From Erythroxylum novogranatense (Eukaryota; Streptophyta; Magnoliopsida; Malpighiales; Erythroxylaceae), in assembly GCA_029891385.1 (NCBI GenBank), contig CM057227.1, positions 62,187,567 to 62,251,566 on the forward strand: a stretch of 64,000 nt of DNA. The letters run 5' to 3'. The notes under the pieces are model-generated. The model did no database searches and was not told the DNA's origin. It saw nothing but the letters and a program-made list of their open reading frames with translations. Both the position numbers and the translations under genes were made by a program. Positions 10,815 through 21,182 of the stretch are shown here, piece by piece; the stretch's first letter is position 1; each line of letters opens with the position of its first letter.

Positions 10815-11394
10815 TAGCCTCTCGTGCCGTGGTCTATGCCATGACTCTGCAGGAGGCCCAGGATTCCCCGGATGTTGTTGCGGGTATGCTTCTGATTTCT
10901 GGTTTTGAAGCATATGCATTGTTGGATCCTGGATCCACTCATTCTTTCATTGCACCGCATTTAGCATGTAGACTGCATGGGGATAGGCAGAGGTTACAGT
11001 ATGGTTTAGAGGTGAGTACACCTCTGGTAGTCTGTCGTATTGGGAGAGGTCTCAGATAGGGTGTGCGGTTCAGGATCGATCGGCGCCTCTGAAAGCCGAT
11101 CGATCATTTTGCCTTTGAGGGAGATTAACGTGATATTGGGGATGGACTGGTTGACTGCGCATAGGGCTATTATGGACTGTTATACCAAGGAGGTTGTGCT
11201 AGAATCTCCTGGTCATCCCAGAGCTGTGTTTCGGGGAGTTAGTCAGGTAGTGCCAGCGAGGATGATTTCCTTTTTGAGTGCCCTGAGATTGATGCAGGGA
11301 GGTTGTGAGGCCTATCTGGCTCACGTAGTGGATTCCAGAGTCGAGTCGGGATTGCAGGATGTTTCCGTAGTCAGGGAATTTCAAGATGTGTTTC
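10815..11394 (+). pseudogene. Chromovirus A aspartic protease
   Basis: The retropepsin that cleaves the Gag-Pol polyprotein. The active-site segment LLDPGSTHSFIAPHLA (about 10920-10968) carries the catalytic D in the D-P-G-S form common in plant chromoviruses. The second half of the fold is marked by VILGMDWLTAHRAIMDC in another frame. At least one frameshift and a rearranged stretch near 11060-11105 (many GATCGATC-like bases) separate the two parts. It is followed directly by the RT region. Confidence 0.85.
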
Positions 11395-12660
11395 CCGAGG
11401 AGTTACTGGGATTGTCGCCAGAGCGGGAGACAAAGTTTGAGATTGATCTCATTCCCGGTACCGCTCCTATATCGATACCTCCGTATAGGATGGCACCGGT
11501 GGAACTGAGAGAGCTTAAGGCTCGATTCAGAGAGCTCTTTGGATAAGGGTTCATTAGACCGAGTGTTTCGCCATAGGGAGCTCCGGTACTGTTTGTGAAG
11601 AAGAAGGACGAGACTCTGAGACTGTGTATCGATTATAGGCAGTTGAATCGGGTGACAGTGAAAAATAAATATCCACTGCCTAGGATCGATGACTTATTTG
11701 ATCAGCTGCAGGGAGCTCAGGTGTTCACCAAATTGGATCTGAGATCAGGTTATTACCAGTTGAGGATTGCAGAGGCCGATGTGCCTAAGAGTGCTTTCAG
11801 GAACAGGTATGGGCATTTCGAGTTCTTAGTGATGCCGTTTGGGTTGACTAATTCCCCGGTAGCCTTCATGGCTTTGATGAATAGAGTTTTTCAGCCCTAC
11901 CTGGATCGGTTTGTGATTGTATTTATTGATGATATTCTGGTTTATTCGAGGAGTAGACAGGAGCACGCTGAGCATCTGAGGATTGTTTTGTGTCACGAGA
12001 GAGATAACTGTTCGCCAAATTCACTAAGTGTGAATTCTGGCTTGATGAGATTGTATTCTTGGGGCACGTGGTGTCCGGTGAGGGTATCCAGGTGGATCCT
12101 CACAAGATAGAGGCGGTTATGAGTTGGGAGATTCCGAGGAGTGTGCGAGTCATGGAGTTTCTAGATTGGCGGATATTACCGAGAGGTTCGCCGAGGATTT
12201 TGTTGATCTCGCCTTTGACGAAGCTATTGAGGAAGAATGTGCCGTTCAGATGGTCTGAGGAGTGCCAGAAGAGCTTTGAGGAGCTGAAACATCGGTTGAC
12301 GACTGCACTGGTGTTAGGCATTCCATCTGGGACTGGAGGCTTTGTGGTTTACAGTGATGCCTCGCATCAGGGATTGGGATGTGTATTGATGCAGCATGGG
12401 AGAGTTATAGCGTATGCCTCGAGACAGTTGAGGTCTCACGAGGTGAATTATCCGGTACATGACTTGGAGTTGGCCGCAGTTGTGTTTGCTCAAGATCCGG
12501 AGACATTATCTCGATGGGGAGACGCTCGGATCTTCACCGATTATAAGAGTTCGAGGTATCTGCTGAGTCGAGAGAGCTCAACTGAGACAAAGGAGATGGA
12601 TAGAGTTATCAAGGACTATCACCGCATCGATTGAGTATCATCCAGGAAGGCCAATGTGGT
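11395..12660 (+). pseudogene. Chromovirus A reverse transcriptase and RNase H
   Basis: The RT copies element RNA into cDNA and RNase H removes the RNA strand. Motifs in order are the linker PPYRMAPVELREL, then [20 protein letters not shown], then [13 protein letters not shown], then [13 protein letters not shown], and the catalytic FIDDILVYS (about 11925-11951, both aspartates present). RNase H begins with [20 protein letters not shown] near 12334 and includes [20 protein letters not shown]. Stops at about 11544 and 11574 and frame changes near 11995, 12060 and 12150 break it. Between RT and RNase H the connection region is shortened and frame-shifted. Confidence 0.9.
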
Positions 12661-14220
12661 GGCCGATGCCTGCGAGTAGGAGATCGCATGGTAGTGCAAA
12701 CAGTTCAGGTTTCGAGGTTACCTGGTCTGATTCAGTTGAGAGCTCTTAATGTACAGATGGATTTGGGTCAGGATGGAGCTCTGATTGCTACTTTGAGGTT
12801 GAGGCCGATGTTGCATGATAGGATCCGGAGAGTTCCGGATCAAGACCCAATGTTAGTGAGACTGATTAAGAGAGTCCAGGCCGGTACTGATTCAGAGTTT
12901 GAGTTGAGAGATGGGACTTTATGGATGGGACAGAGACCGTGTGTGCCAGATGTTGATGATTTGAGACGGGAGATCCTAGAGGAGGCACATGTAGCTGCCT
13001 ATGCTATGCATCCTGGTACGACCAAGATGTATAATTCACCGAGACAGCATTTCTGGTGGCCTGGTATGAAGAGGCAAGTGGCAGAGTATGTTTCCAGGTG
13101 TCTGATTTGTCAGCAGGTTAAGGTAGAGCATCAGGCTCCAGTGGGGAAGTTGCATTCGTTGCCTATTCCGGAGTGGAAATGGGAGCGAATTACCATGAAT
13201 TTTGTGATGGGGTTGCCTAGGACACCGAGGCAAAGATGATGCTATCTGGTCATAGTGGACCGATTGATTAATCGGCTCACTTCTTGCCGATGAGGAGAGC
13301 AATACTCTCGATCGGTTGGCTCGAAGTAAGTAGCGAGATTGTACGGTTGCATGGGGTTCCGTTATCGATAGTCTCGCATGTGATCCTGTTCACTTCGAGG
13401 TTCCGGAAGAACCTACAGATCGCTATGGATACGAGGTTGAACTTGACAACGCTTCATCCTCGAATGATGGATGAGCGAGAGGGCGATTAAGGCCGCTGAG
13501 GATATGCTTGGGCATGTGTATTGGAGTTCGAGGAGCATGGATCGATTTGGCACCGATCGAGTTTGCATATAATAACCAAGATGTCGAGTAGTATTGGGAT
13601 GGCACCGATGAGGCCTTGTATGGGCGACCGTGCCGATCGCCATTGTATTGGGATGAAGAGGGTATGAGATCGATTGAGGGTCCCGAGCTGATTCAGGATA
13701 CAGTGGATAAGGTACAGTTGATTCGGAGTCGCATCAAGGCGGCTCAGGACAGACATAAGAGTTATGTGGATCAGCATCGGCGAGAGATGGAGTACAATGT
13801 GGGTGACAGAGTGTTTTTCTGGGTGTCTCCTTGGAAAGGAGTACTGAGGTTTGGCCGCAAGGGAAAGTTGAACCCTCGGTATATCGGTCCGTATGAGATC
13901 CTTGAGAGGATAGGACCGTTGGCTTATAGATTGGCGTTATCGAGTGAGATGTCCCAGATGCATGACGTGTTTCATGTTAGTATGCTCCGACGGTACCATT
14001 CAGACCCGACGCATGTGATTCCGGCTCAGGAGATTGAGGTGGCCAGTGATTTGAGCTATGTTGAGGAGCCGGTGCAGATTATAGGATCATGAGTCAAGCA
14101 GCTGAGGAGCAGGGTGATTCCATTGGTGAAAGTTCTTTGGAAGAACCACTCTTCTGAGGAAGCTACTTGAGAGAATGAGGAGCATATGAGGAGTCATTAT
14201 CATCATCTATTCGATTGGAC
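12661..14220 (+). pseudogene. Chromovirus A integrase with C-terminal chromodomain-like tail
   Basis: The integrase inserts cDNA into the host genome. The zinc-binding HHCC domain is visible: HPGTTKMY, WWPGMKRQVAEYVSRCLICQ. The catalytic core is badly degraded between 13240 and 13610, with only VDRL, VRLHGVP and similar pieces in shifting frames, so the DDE triad is not intact. The C-terminal part at 13616-14092 is open (YGRPCRSPLYWDEEGM, then HDVFHVSMLRRY). A chromodomain-like tail (YVEEPVQI, then QLRSRVIPLVKVLWKNH) is cut by TGA at 14090-14092 and a later stop. This tail assigns A to the Tekay/Del chromoviruses. Confidence 0.88.
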
Positions 14221-14225
14221 ATGTA

Positions 14226-14265
14226 TGAAATTTTGAGGACGAAAATTTTATTAGGAGGGGTGAAT
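14226..14265 (+). other. Polypurine tract of chromovirus A
   Basis: The sequence TTTTGAGGACGAAAATTTTA followed by AGGAGGGGTGAAT abuts the LTR2 start at 14266. This is the conserved plant Gypsy 3' end, and the purine run primes plus-strand synthesis. Confidence 0.85.
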
Positions 14266-16901
14266 TGTAACATCCCGTTACTGTTAGCAAGGGCATTATG
14301 GTAATACTAATAGGTTTCATTGCATTCACTGATTGAGCATGTTACTGGCCTCTAATTATAGAGGAACAGGTTTATTGCATATGCATTTATTCATAGGTAC
14401 ATGCATTCATAGTTTTTCGGTATTTTAATTGTGAGCATGAACTGACTGAACTGACTGGATCGTGATTAACTGAGAAATTAGGAGTAAGTGGGCTCGAATG
14501 ACTGATTTAGAATAGTTTAAGAGTGATTGGCAATTGATAGTAGCTTATAGGAAATTTTCGGGGAATTCGAGAGAAAATGCTCGGACCGGAAATTTTGGAG
14601 TGACAGACCTATTGACTGTATAGTACTGAAAGAATTGTCCAATGGCAATGGAAAAATTAGAGTTATACTGTTAGGAAATAAAAATGTTGAGCCATTGAAA
14701 TTTAGAGACTGAAATTTGAACTGATTTGGAGACCTATGTCTATAAATAGTTAGGTTTGAAATTTTGGGGATTTTCCTAAGGCATTACCGTTTCTTCTCTT
14801 CCTCCTCCCACGTTGTTCCTCGATTCCTCCCATCGGTGAGGTTCTTCGATTTTTCCTTTTGGTTTTCTCCTCATTGTGCAAAGCTAACTTGTTTATTGTG
14901 ATTGATGAAGGTTGAGAAGCTTTGAGAGTGGTTAATCGTTGATATTGAAGGATTTTAAGGTTTTCGGTGATTTGAGAGATTTGTGGATTTGAGGCTATGA
15001 TTGGTAAGTTTTAATGGTTTTAATGTGGTATTAATGGTTTTTGATGCATTTATGGCATTTATTATGGTTGATTTGGGTAGTTGAGAGTGTTAATGGGGGT
15101 TTTAGAGAGAGAAATGGACGGAAAATGATCGGAGAAGAAGAGGAATCGTCGCACGCCGTGACCTGTGCACGAGCCTCGTTGCGACGAATATATATTCGTT
15201 CACCGCGGCGAGCATCAATTAGTTGACGCCGCGACGAGCCTCCTTCACCTCGCGGCGCGCCCAGAGTGGATTGTTCGCGGAAAGCAGGTCTTCACGCCAA
15301 GAAGTTTACCATTTTACGCCATGCGAGCCTCTTGGCATGACGAAGGGCTTTTCTGATAGGTTGATTTTTAGTTTATTGGGCATAACTTATGATATAGACC
15401 TCCGATTGAGGTGATTCTCGATTCATTATGAACTTGGGAAAGAGGTGTATAATTGAGGATAATTATGGAAGTTAGAATTTAATTTAAATGGTATTGATTT
15501 ATCGAGATTAAGGTCAATTATGGTTCCTATAGTGACCTAAGTATTGAAGTGTGATAATTGGAGTTTTAATTGGGATTTTCAATAGAGGTTTTGACCCAAT
15601 GGATAGGGAATTGCTATAGGGAGTATGAATTGAGGAAATTGAACTGAATTTTTAGGAATGGATCAATTATTGTCGATCAATTGAGCGAAGAGTTAGAATG
15701 GGGCATAAGAGTTCAAATTGGATTTTAGCGCCGAAAATCGTGAACATGCATTGTACATAATTCCATTGAGACATATGCATCACTGAATTGTTTAATTGAG
15801 CATTTAGTAATGGGACTGTATTTAACTGTTATAGAGGCGTCGTTGGATCGTCATTCCACGGACATTGCTGGGACTTCCAGGCAGTAGCTCGGAAGTTACA
15901 GGTGAGTAACCTAGTTGGTTTCTCAAATTCCTGATTGCTTAAATGCTCTGTATGACTACATGCAAAGGTGAACTACATGATTACTGAAATGTATATGAGC
16001 GAATTTCGTGCTTTTACTATATTGGATTGGGCTACTGTATGATACTGGGCTTTTATAGCCGTACACTGTAAATTACTGAACATCGCATTACATGCATAAA
16101 TGCATGATCAGATAATGAACGTTGTGACCTAAGTCGCGATTTTTACTGAAATGAGCCTCGAGCTCTAATACTGTACTGACCGGGCTTCGAGCCCGAGGGG
16201 AGAAATTCCCGACGCGTCCCCACTGAATACTGATACTGACTGAGCGCTTGGGCATAACACTGAATAACTGGAAAAGAGTCACATATGCATTGCAATTTCA
16301 TGATTAACTGATTTGTGACAATGACTGATTACGTGATGGCATGATTTACTGTAAATTGTGATATGATACTGCAAATTGTTACATGCTATTGTAAATTGTT
16401 ATATGATAAATTGAATACTGCCGTGCTGTACGCAATATGCGTAATGCATGATTTGAGTGAACCATCGATGATAGTTTCTCACTGAGTTCGCAAACTCACC
16501 CAAAAATTGCATCTAATTTTTCAGGACTGATAGAGTAGACCCTTAGCTCCGGAGATAGTCTTTTCCTGCCGTGCGAGCGTGCTGGCAAGAGAAGCGATGG
16601 CACACAGGTCGGTCAGCTGGGTTGGACTTTTGCGGATGTCTTAGGATAGATGCTTGTATCAGTTTCCTTTTTGGTGTTGTTTAGGGGACTGATAGACTTG
16701 TCTATTCTGATATTGGATGACTGTATCAATATTATTTTGGATTTTAAAATTTACTGATTTCTGATATATTATGGTTTTAATTATTGCGATGCCATGTGGA
16801 TTAATAGTCAGTTTTTCTGGTAGTGCACCTTTATCGTGGGATATATGTCGGAGCGACCTTCGGGCGTCCCGATGTGTACCCTACGGTGAGGGGGCGCTAC
16901 A
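14266..16901 (+). repeat. 3' LTR of chromovirus A
   Basis: 2636 bp. The TATAAATA box is at 14741-14748. The CpG-rich island at about 15148-15345 is shorter and more decayed than in LTR1; for example a 23-bp block containing a GTCGCGGCGAG unit is absent. The core is at 15373-15410, the hairpin CGGGCTTCGAGCCCG at 16181-16195 and GAGTTCGCAAACTC at 16484-16497. Confidence 0.93.
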
Positions 16902-17766
16902 CAGAAATCGGTATAAATTTTTTTTTCTCTTTTTCTTATTCAATCCTTTCATATTTCTTTCATCTTTATTCAATCTCATCCAAAACAAAACAAATAATTT
17001 CCCCTTTTTAAAAGGAAATCCATCCTTATACTAATTTCAACTTATACAAACTTCTTATCAATCGTACAAATCTCAATAGTCATCTTTAACCACAAAACAT
17101 GTTCTTATTTTATCTTTACCATATAACCAATCTTCTTATCGAAAATTGGGCAGCATAACGGCTGCACATGAACAAAACCCAAACCTGCAAGGCGTAAAAT
17201 TCACTTCTATAATTTTCAAATAATTATACATACATCAAAATCCACCGGACCCTCTGTCCGGGATTTCAGCAAACACAAACCTATTTCTAAACCACTTCAA
17301 GTCATTTTTCATGTCCAATTTATATTCATCACATTGAAACTCATATACAATTTCCATTTATACTCATATACGAATTAATACTTCCATCAAACCCAAAACT
17401 AATCGTATTTATACTTGTAAATCATCACAATTTATATCCTATCATCATGTACCTTCATCCCTATCCATAAATATATATCCCAATTACATTCATAACTCAA
17501 TTCAATTTGTATACAAATCCAATATGCACCATCCATAGTCAATACATTTCTAATTCCATAAATCAGGTTCTTATACAATATCATAATCCAAAATACATCA
17601 TGAACTAAATGCTTACAATACTCTAATGGCATTCCAAGCCATATACCATTACCAATAATCATAAACCAAAATACACATAGTACAAAAACATACACAAATC
17701 GAACTGATGTCTTGATGTCTTTCATCCGATCTCCTGCTCGAATACCTGGAGATGGGGATGAAAGGA

Positions 17767-17784
17767 GGGGGGTGGGTGGGTGGG
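17767..17784 (+). repeat. G-quadruplex-forming motif in solo LTR B
   Basis: GGGGGGTGGGTGGGTGGG has four G-runs with single-T loops, the pattern expected for a very stable parallel quadruplex. It is on the plus strand, so LTR B transcripts (minus) would carry the C-rich complement. The hairpin GAGCTCGAAAGCTC (17786-17799) is 1 bp away. Confidence 0.8.
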
Positions 17785-20442
17785 TGAGCTCGAAAGCTCG
17801 TGGATAACATGTTTATGCATCAAATGATAAGCAAAATATTTTTAAACCTTATTTTTAGTTGATCAAACTATCACAGTAGGAAAAATATCGAAGGTTTATT
17901 TCTCAAAAACTTCTCAACTTCAAACTTTCATAAAATTTTACAAACAGTTCCCAAGACTACCATAGTTGAAAATCCAAATTTCTCATTTGTCGAAAATTCC
18001 AAACCATTGAACAATTTATGAATATATTCTAAACACATGAAATGTATCACATATAAATGCACCACATTCTACACAAAATAAAAACATATAACACATCAAA
18101 CCGTTTAGGTCGGTCCATAAAACAGGACGTACTGCACATTCCCGCAAAGCGGTCCTGTGCAGCCGTGAACATGATGCACTACACTTTCTCGTATAGCTGT
18201 CCAGTGTAGCCGTGAGGGGAGTCCGAAATCGGAGCTCCTATGCCACTAGCGGGAAGCCGAGAGAAGGCTTTAAAAACGAGACTAGTGCACTGACTCTTCT
18301 TAGGGGACCTAACCAAACTCATATAACACATACTCATGCTTGAAAAATCATATCGCTCGAAGGCACATTTCGAAAATTTAACTTTTCATATTTTCATATT
18401 GTGTCGTACTCGACACATTCACATTCACAAATTTGCATACATGCATATAACAATTTAAATACATTCTCAAACTATCAATCAATCTCATAAATAATCAAAA
18501 TTCACATATCGAAGACTCAAACAATCAAACATAAAGAATTCAACAATTATGCTCATTTCATCAAGTCCTTCAAACACTTTGAAAGTAGTTAATTGAATCA
18601 TTTCATTTGGAAGTCCGAAACAATTCTTGAAATTTCTTGATTCATTCGGAAAACAATGAATCCAACAGTTCATAAATCATCCAAAAAATCAATAGAGTCA
18701 AATCATTTGAAAAATAATGATTACTTTCTTGATTTTTCCAAAACTTACAATTAGCTTATAATTCGATAAATAAACACGTTACCCACCTCTTATCCATGCT
18801 TGGAGCTTGTTCCAATCCTCAAGTCTCCTAAGCCTCTCCTTAATTTTTCTCATTCAAGACAAAAGCCCTAAATCATAAACATCCACAATTGATTCAATTC
18901 AAACATGAAATTTCTAAAATTGACTTGAAAATCCACAAGCCCATACCAAACTTAAGTCAAATAAACCAAAATCTCATCAAAACTCAAAGATCAAGACTTA
19001 TCTCTTACCTTAACCTTCTCCATTTTCGAAAATCTCTTAGCTTGGAAGGAAGCTTTTGACTTCTTCCATCTTTTCCCTTTGGAAACAACTCAAAACCATC
19101 CTTGGAAGCTCACAAAAGTAGGAACCCTAGCCCTCTCTCTTAACTTTCTTCTTCATCTCCACGAAATCTCTTCTTTCTCTCTTCTTTCTTTCCCTCCTTC
19201 CTTTCATTTTCGTGCCTTGCTCCTCTTCCCACGACAATCCCCTCTTATAATATGCCATGTCATTAAAATGGGTGGTCAAAGACCCAATTGCCCTCCCACT
19301 TAAGGCTAAAATCCTAACTCTTTAAGTTAACTTCCAAAACTGCCCCTGAACTTTATTTCAATTCATATTACTTTGGGACATTATTTTCACCATCAAATTG
19401 AAGGAATTTGCCAAAACTTCCTTCTAGAGAATTGTTCCTTATCATCTTAATTTCATAAGGCCACCAAAATAATTTAATTTGGTACTCTACATCAAAAGTT
19501 ATAATCCAAACATGTCGGACATATCATCTGCTAACACATTTTCTAGCACATTTTTTCCATACAAAATTGACCTTCTTAAGGACCAAGTTGAAACTCGATT
19601 CATTCATAACAATTGTAACCTTATTTCTCTATCTTAATCCAAATCAAGAATCATCTCAATTGGATTACTAGAACAAAAGCTATGGCCAAATTACTTTAAG
19701 ATGTTCTTAATCCAAGACTGCACACTAATCTGAACTTCCATTCAAAAATTGGTAAGTCTTAGGGGCTAAATTGAAATTTAATTTCTTCATATGATTGGTA
19801 GTCCCATATCTTAATTTTATTTTTCCTCAAGAATCACTTCAATCGGATCTCCACAGATCCCGAATTTCACAAAATACTGAATTATGTTCAGAAAATTTTC
19901 CGACTCAATTTAATTCAAACAATCTTGCTCAATTAAGTCTCTAAAATTCATTATTTCCCAAAAAAATGAAATTAATTGTCTTAGGAATCCAACTCTTCGA
20001 GAACCAAGTCATTCGAATGTCGGACGAAAAAAATATAAGCAAACGATTTGACAAGGTCGGATGTGGAAGGAAAAATAGCAAGATTAGAAGGAAACAAATC
20101 ATTTCGATTATCATAAGATTCAATGAAATTCTTTCAATTCAACTCCAATTGATACAAATTTTCATGTAGAGAAGGATACACGTCTTAGGAATTCAGTGCT
20201 TCAAGAATCACTTCAATCCAAAGTCGGATGAGTGAGTTATGCCCAAAAGAATAAACCATGCTTAAACTCAAAATCGATTTGAACTTATCTTGGCACGAAC
20301 TCCATAACTTTCAATATAGAAATCAGATTGATTTCGTTCTTGGACCATTAGAAATTAGACTTCAATATATACAACTTTCATGAACATCACAAAGTCTGAT
20401 TCAGCCTCTAACAGTGTCAAAATCACCATCTTTTCTGAGAAT

Positions 20443-20528
20443 GTCCGTTAAATGGACATGTGTCGGGTAAACTGCACCATTTCACCCGAGAAGGTCCATT
20501 AAACGGACTCTAAGTCCGTTAAACGGAC
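20443..20528. repeat. Three copies of a 15-bp palindrome in solo LTR B
   Basis: GTCCGTTAAATGGAC (20443-20457), GTCCATTAAACGGAC (20494-20508) and GTCCGTTAAACGGAC (20514-20528) are palindromes with a single central base. Two of the three differ from a perfect repeat by one transition in a CpG. They occupy the same position relative to the conserved LTR core as the CpG islands of elements A and C. Confidence 0.9.
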
Positions 20529-21182
20529 ATGGGACTTCCCAAAACCCCTCCAAACCCTCTTTCATGCTTCCTACCTCCTTCCTAACAACATATACACTTA
20601 TAAACTTCATAATTTCACTTCTTATCATGCAAAATCACTTCATAACAATTCAAACATCAAATTAATCTCATCAATCTCTCAAATCTTGTCTCAAATAATT
20701 CATCAAAACCACAAATTCTCATCATACATCAAAGCTATCACAAACACAAATCTTATGCAACATCCTAACTTGTATCAATCATAACTCTTAACTCCAATCT
20801 CGAAAACTTGCATACTTAGCATCGTTGTAAAGATAGAAGAACAAGCTATAACTTCGAAGAAGGCAACTTTGGCCAATTTTATTTCAATTATTCCTGAATT
20901 TTCTGACTCAACATACACATTTTTATTCTACACTTAACCTCAATGCACATGATTTCTTACATTCAATAGTATCATGTCATTCACCAAGTTCCTTTCTTAA
21001 TTTTGCATAATATCTCATATATATCACCATAGTTCATGCTTAGGGTTTCTCAACTCACCATCCATACATGATTTACATTCCAAAATCATAATCATCTATA
21101 ACACAAATCACATACAAAACACTCATTTGATTTCATTTATTATTTCTAAATTTTCACTCAAAGATCGGGGTCCAACAATTTT

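Larger units (their letters stand above)
6971..16901 (+). mobile_element. Ty3/Gypsy chromovirus A (Tekay/Del type), LTRs intact, coding region broken
   Basis: The element is 9.9 kb. LTR1 is 6971-9608, the internal region 9609-14265 and LTR2 14266-16901. Both LTRs start TGTAACATCCCG and end CGCTACA. The flanking 5 bp are CCGAA (6966-6970) and CAGAA (16902-16906), a target duplication with one mismatch. The order is PBS for initiator tRNA-Met, gag with zinc knuckle, aspartic protease, RT, RNase H, integrase, C-terminal chromodomain-like tail, PPT. It is inserted in solo LTR B. The LTRs remain similar over their whole length, so this is the youngest layer of the left nest. Confidence 0.92.
6607..21177 (-). 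mobile_element. Solo LTR B (Gypsy type, minus strand) split by chromovirus A
   Basis: The minus-strand ends are TGTTGGACCCCG at 21177 and GGACCCAACA at 6607. The target duplication ATTTT is intact (6602-6606 and 21178-21182). With chromovirus A removed (6971-16901 plus its duplication), about 4.6 kb remain: 16907-21177 and 6607-6970. No gag, pol, PBS or PPT is present. Landmarks follow the order seen in the other Gypsy LTRs here, once each: start motif, palindrome island, ATAACT core, GGTGGGTAA, CCGCTAGTGG motif, GAGCT hairpin, end. This is a single LTR left by recombination between two LTRs of a full element, which had inserted into LINE ORF1. Confidence 0.8.

Noticed and set aside
6607..21177. 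B as a complete LTR retrotransposon with two LTRs
   Set aside because: Each LTR landmark is found only once and no PBS, PPT or coding remnant was seen outside element A.
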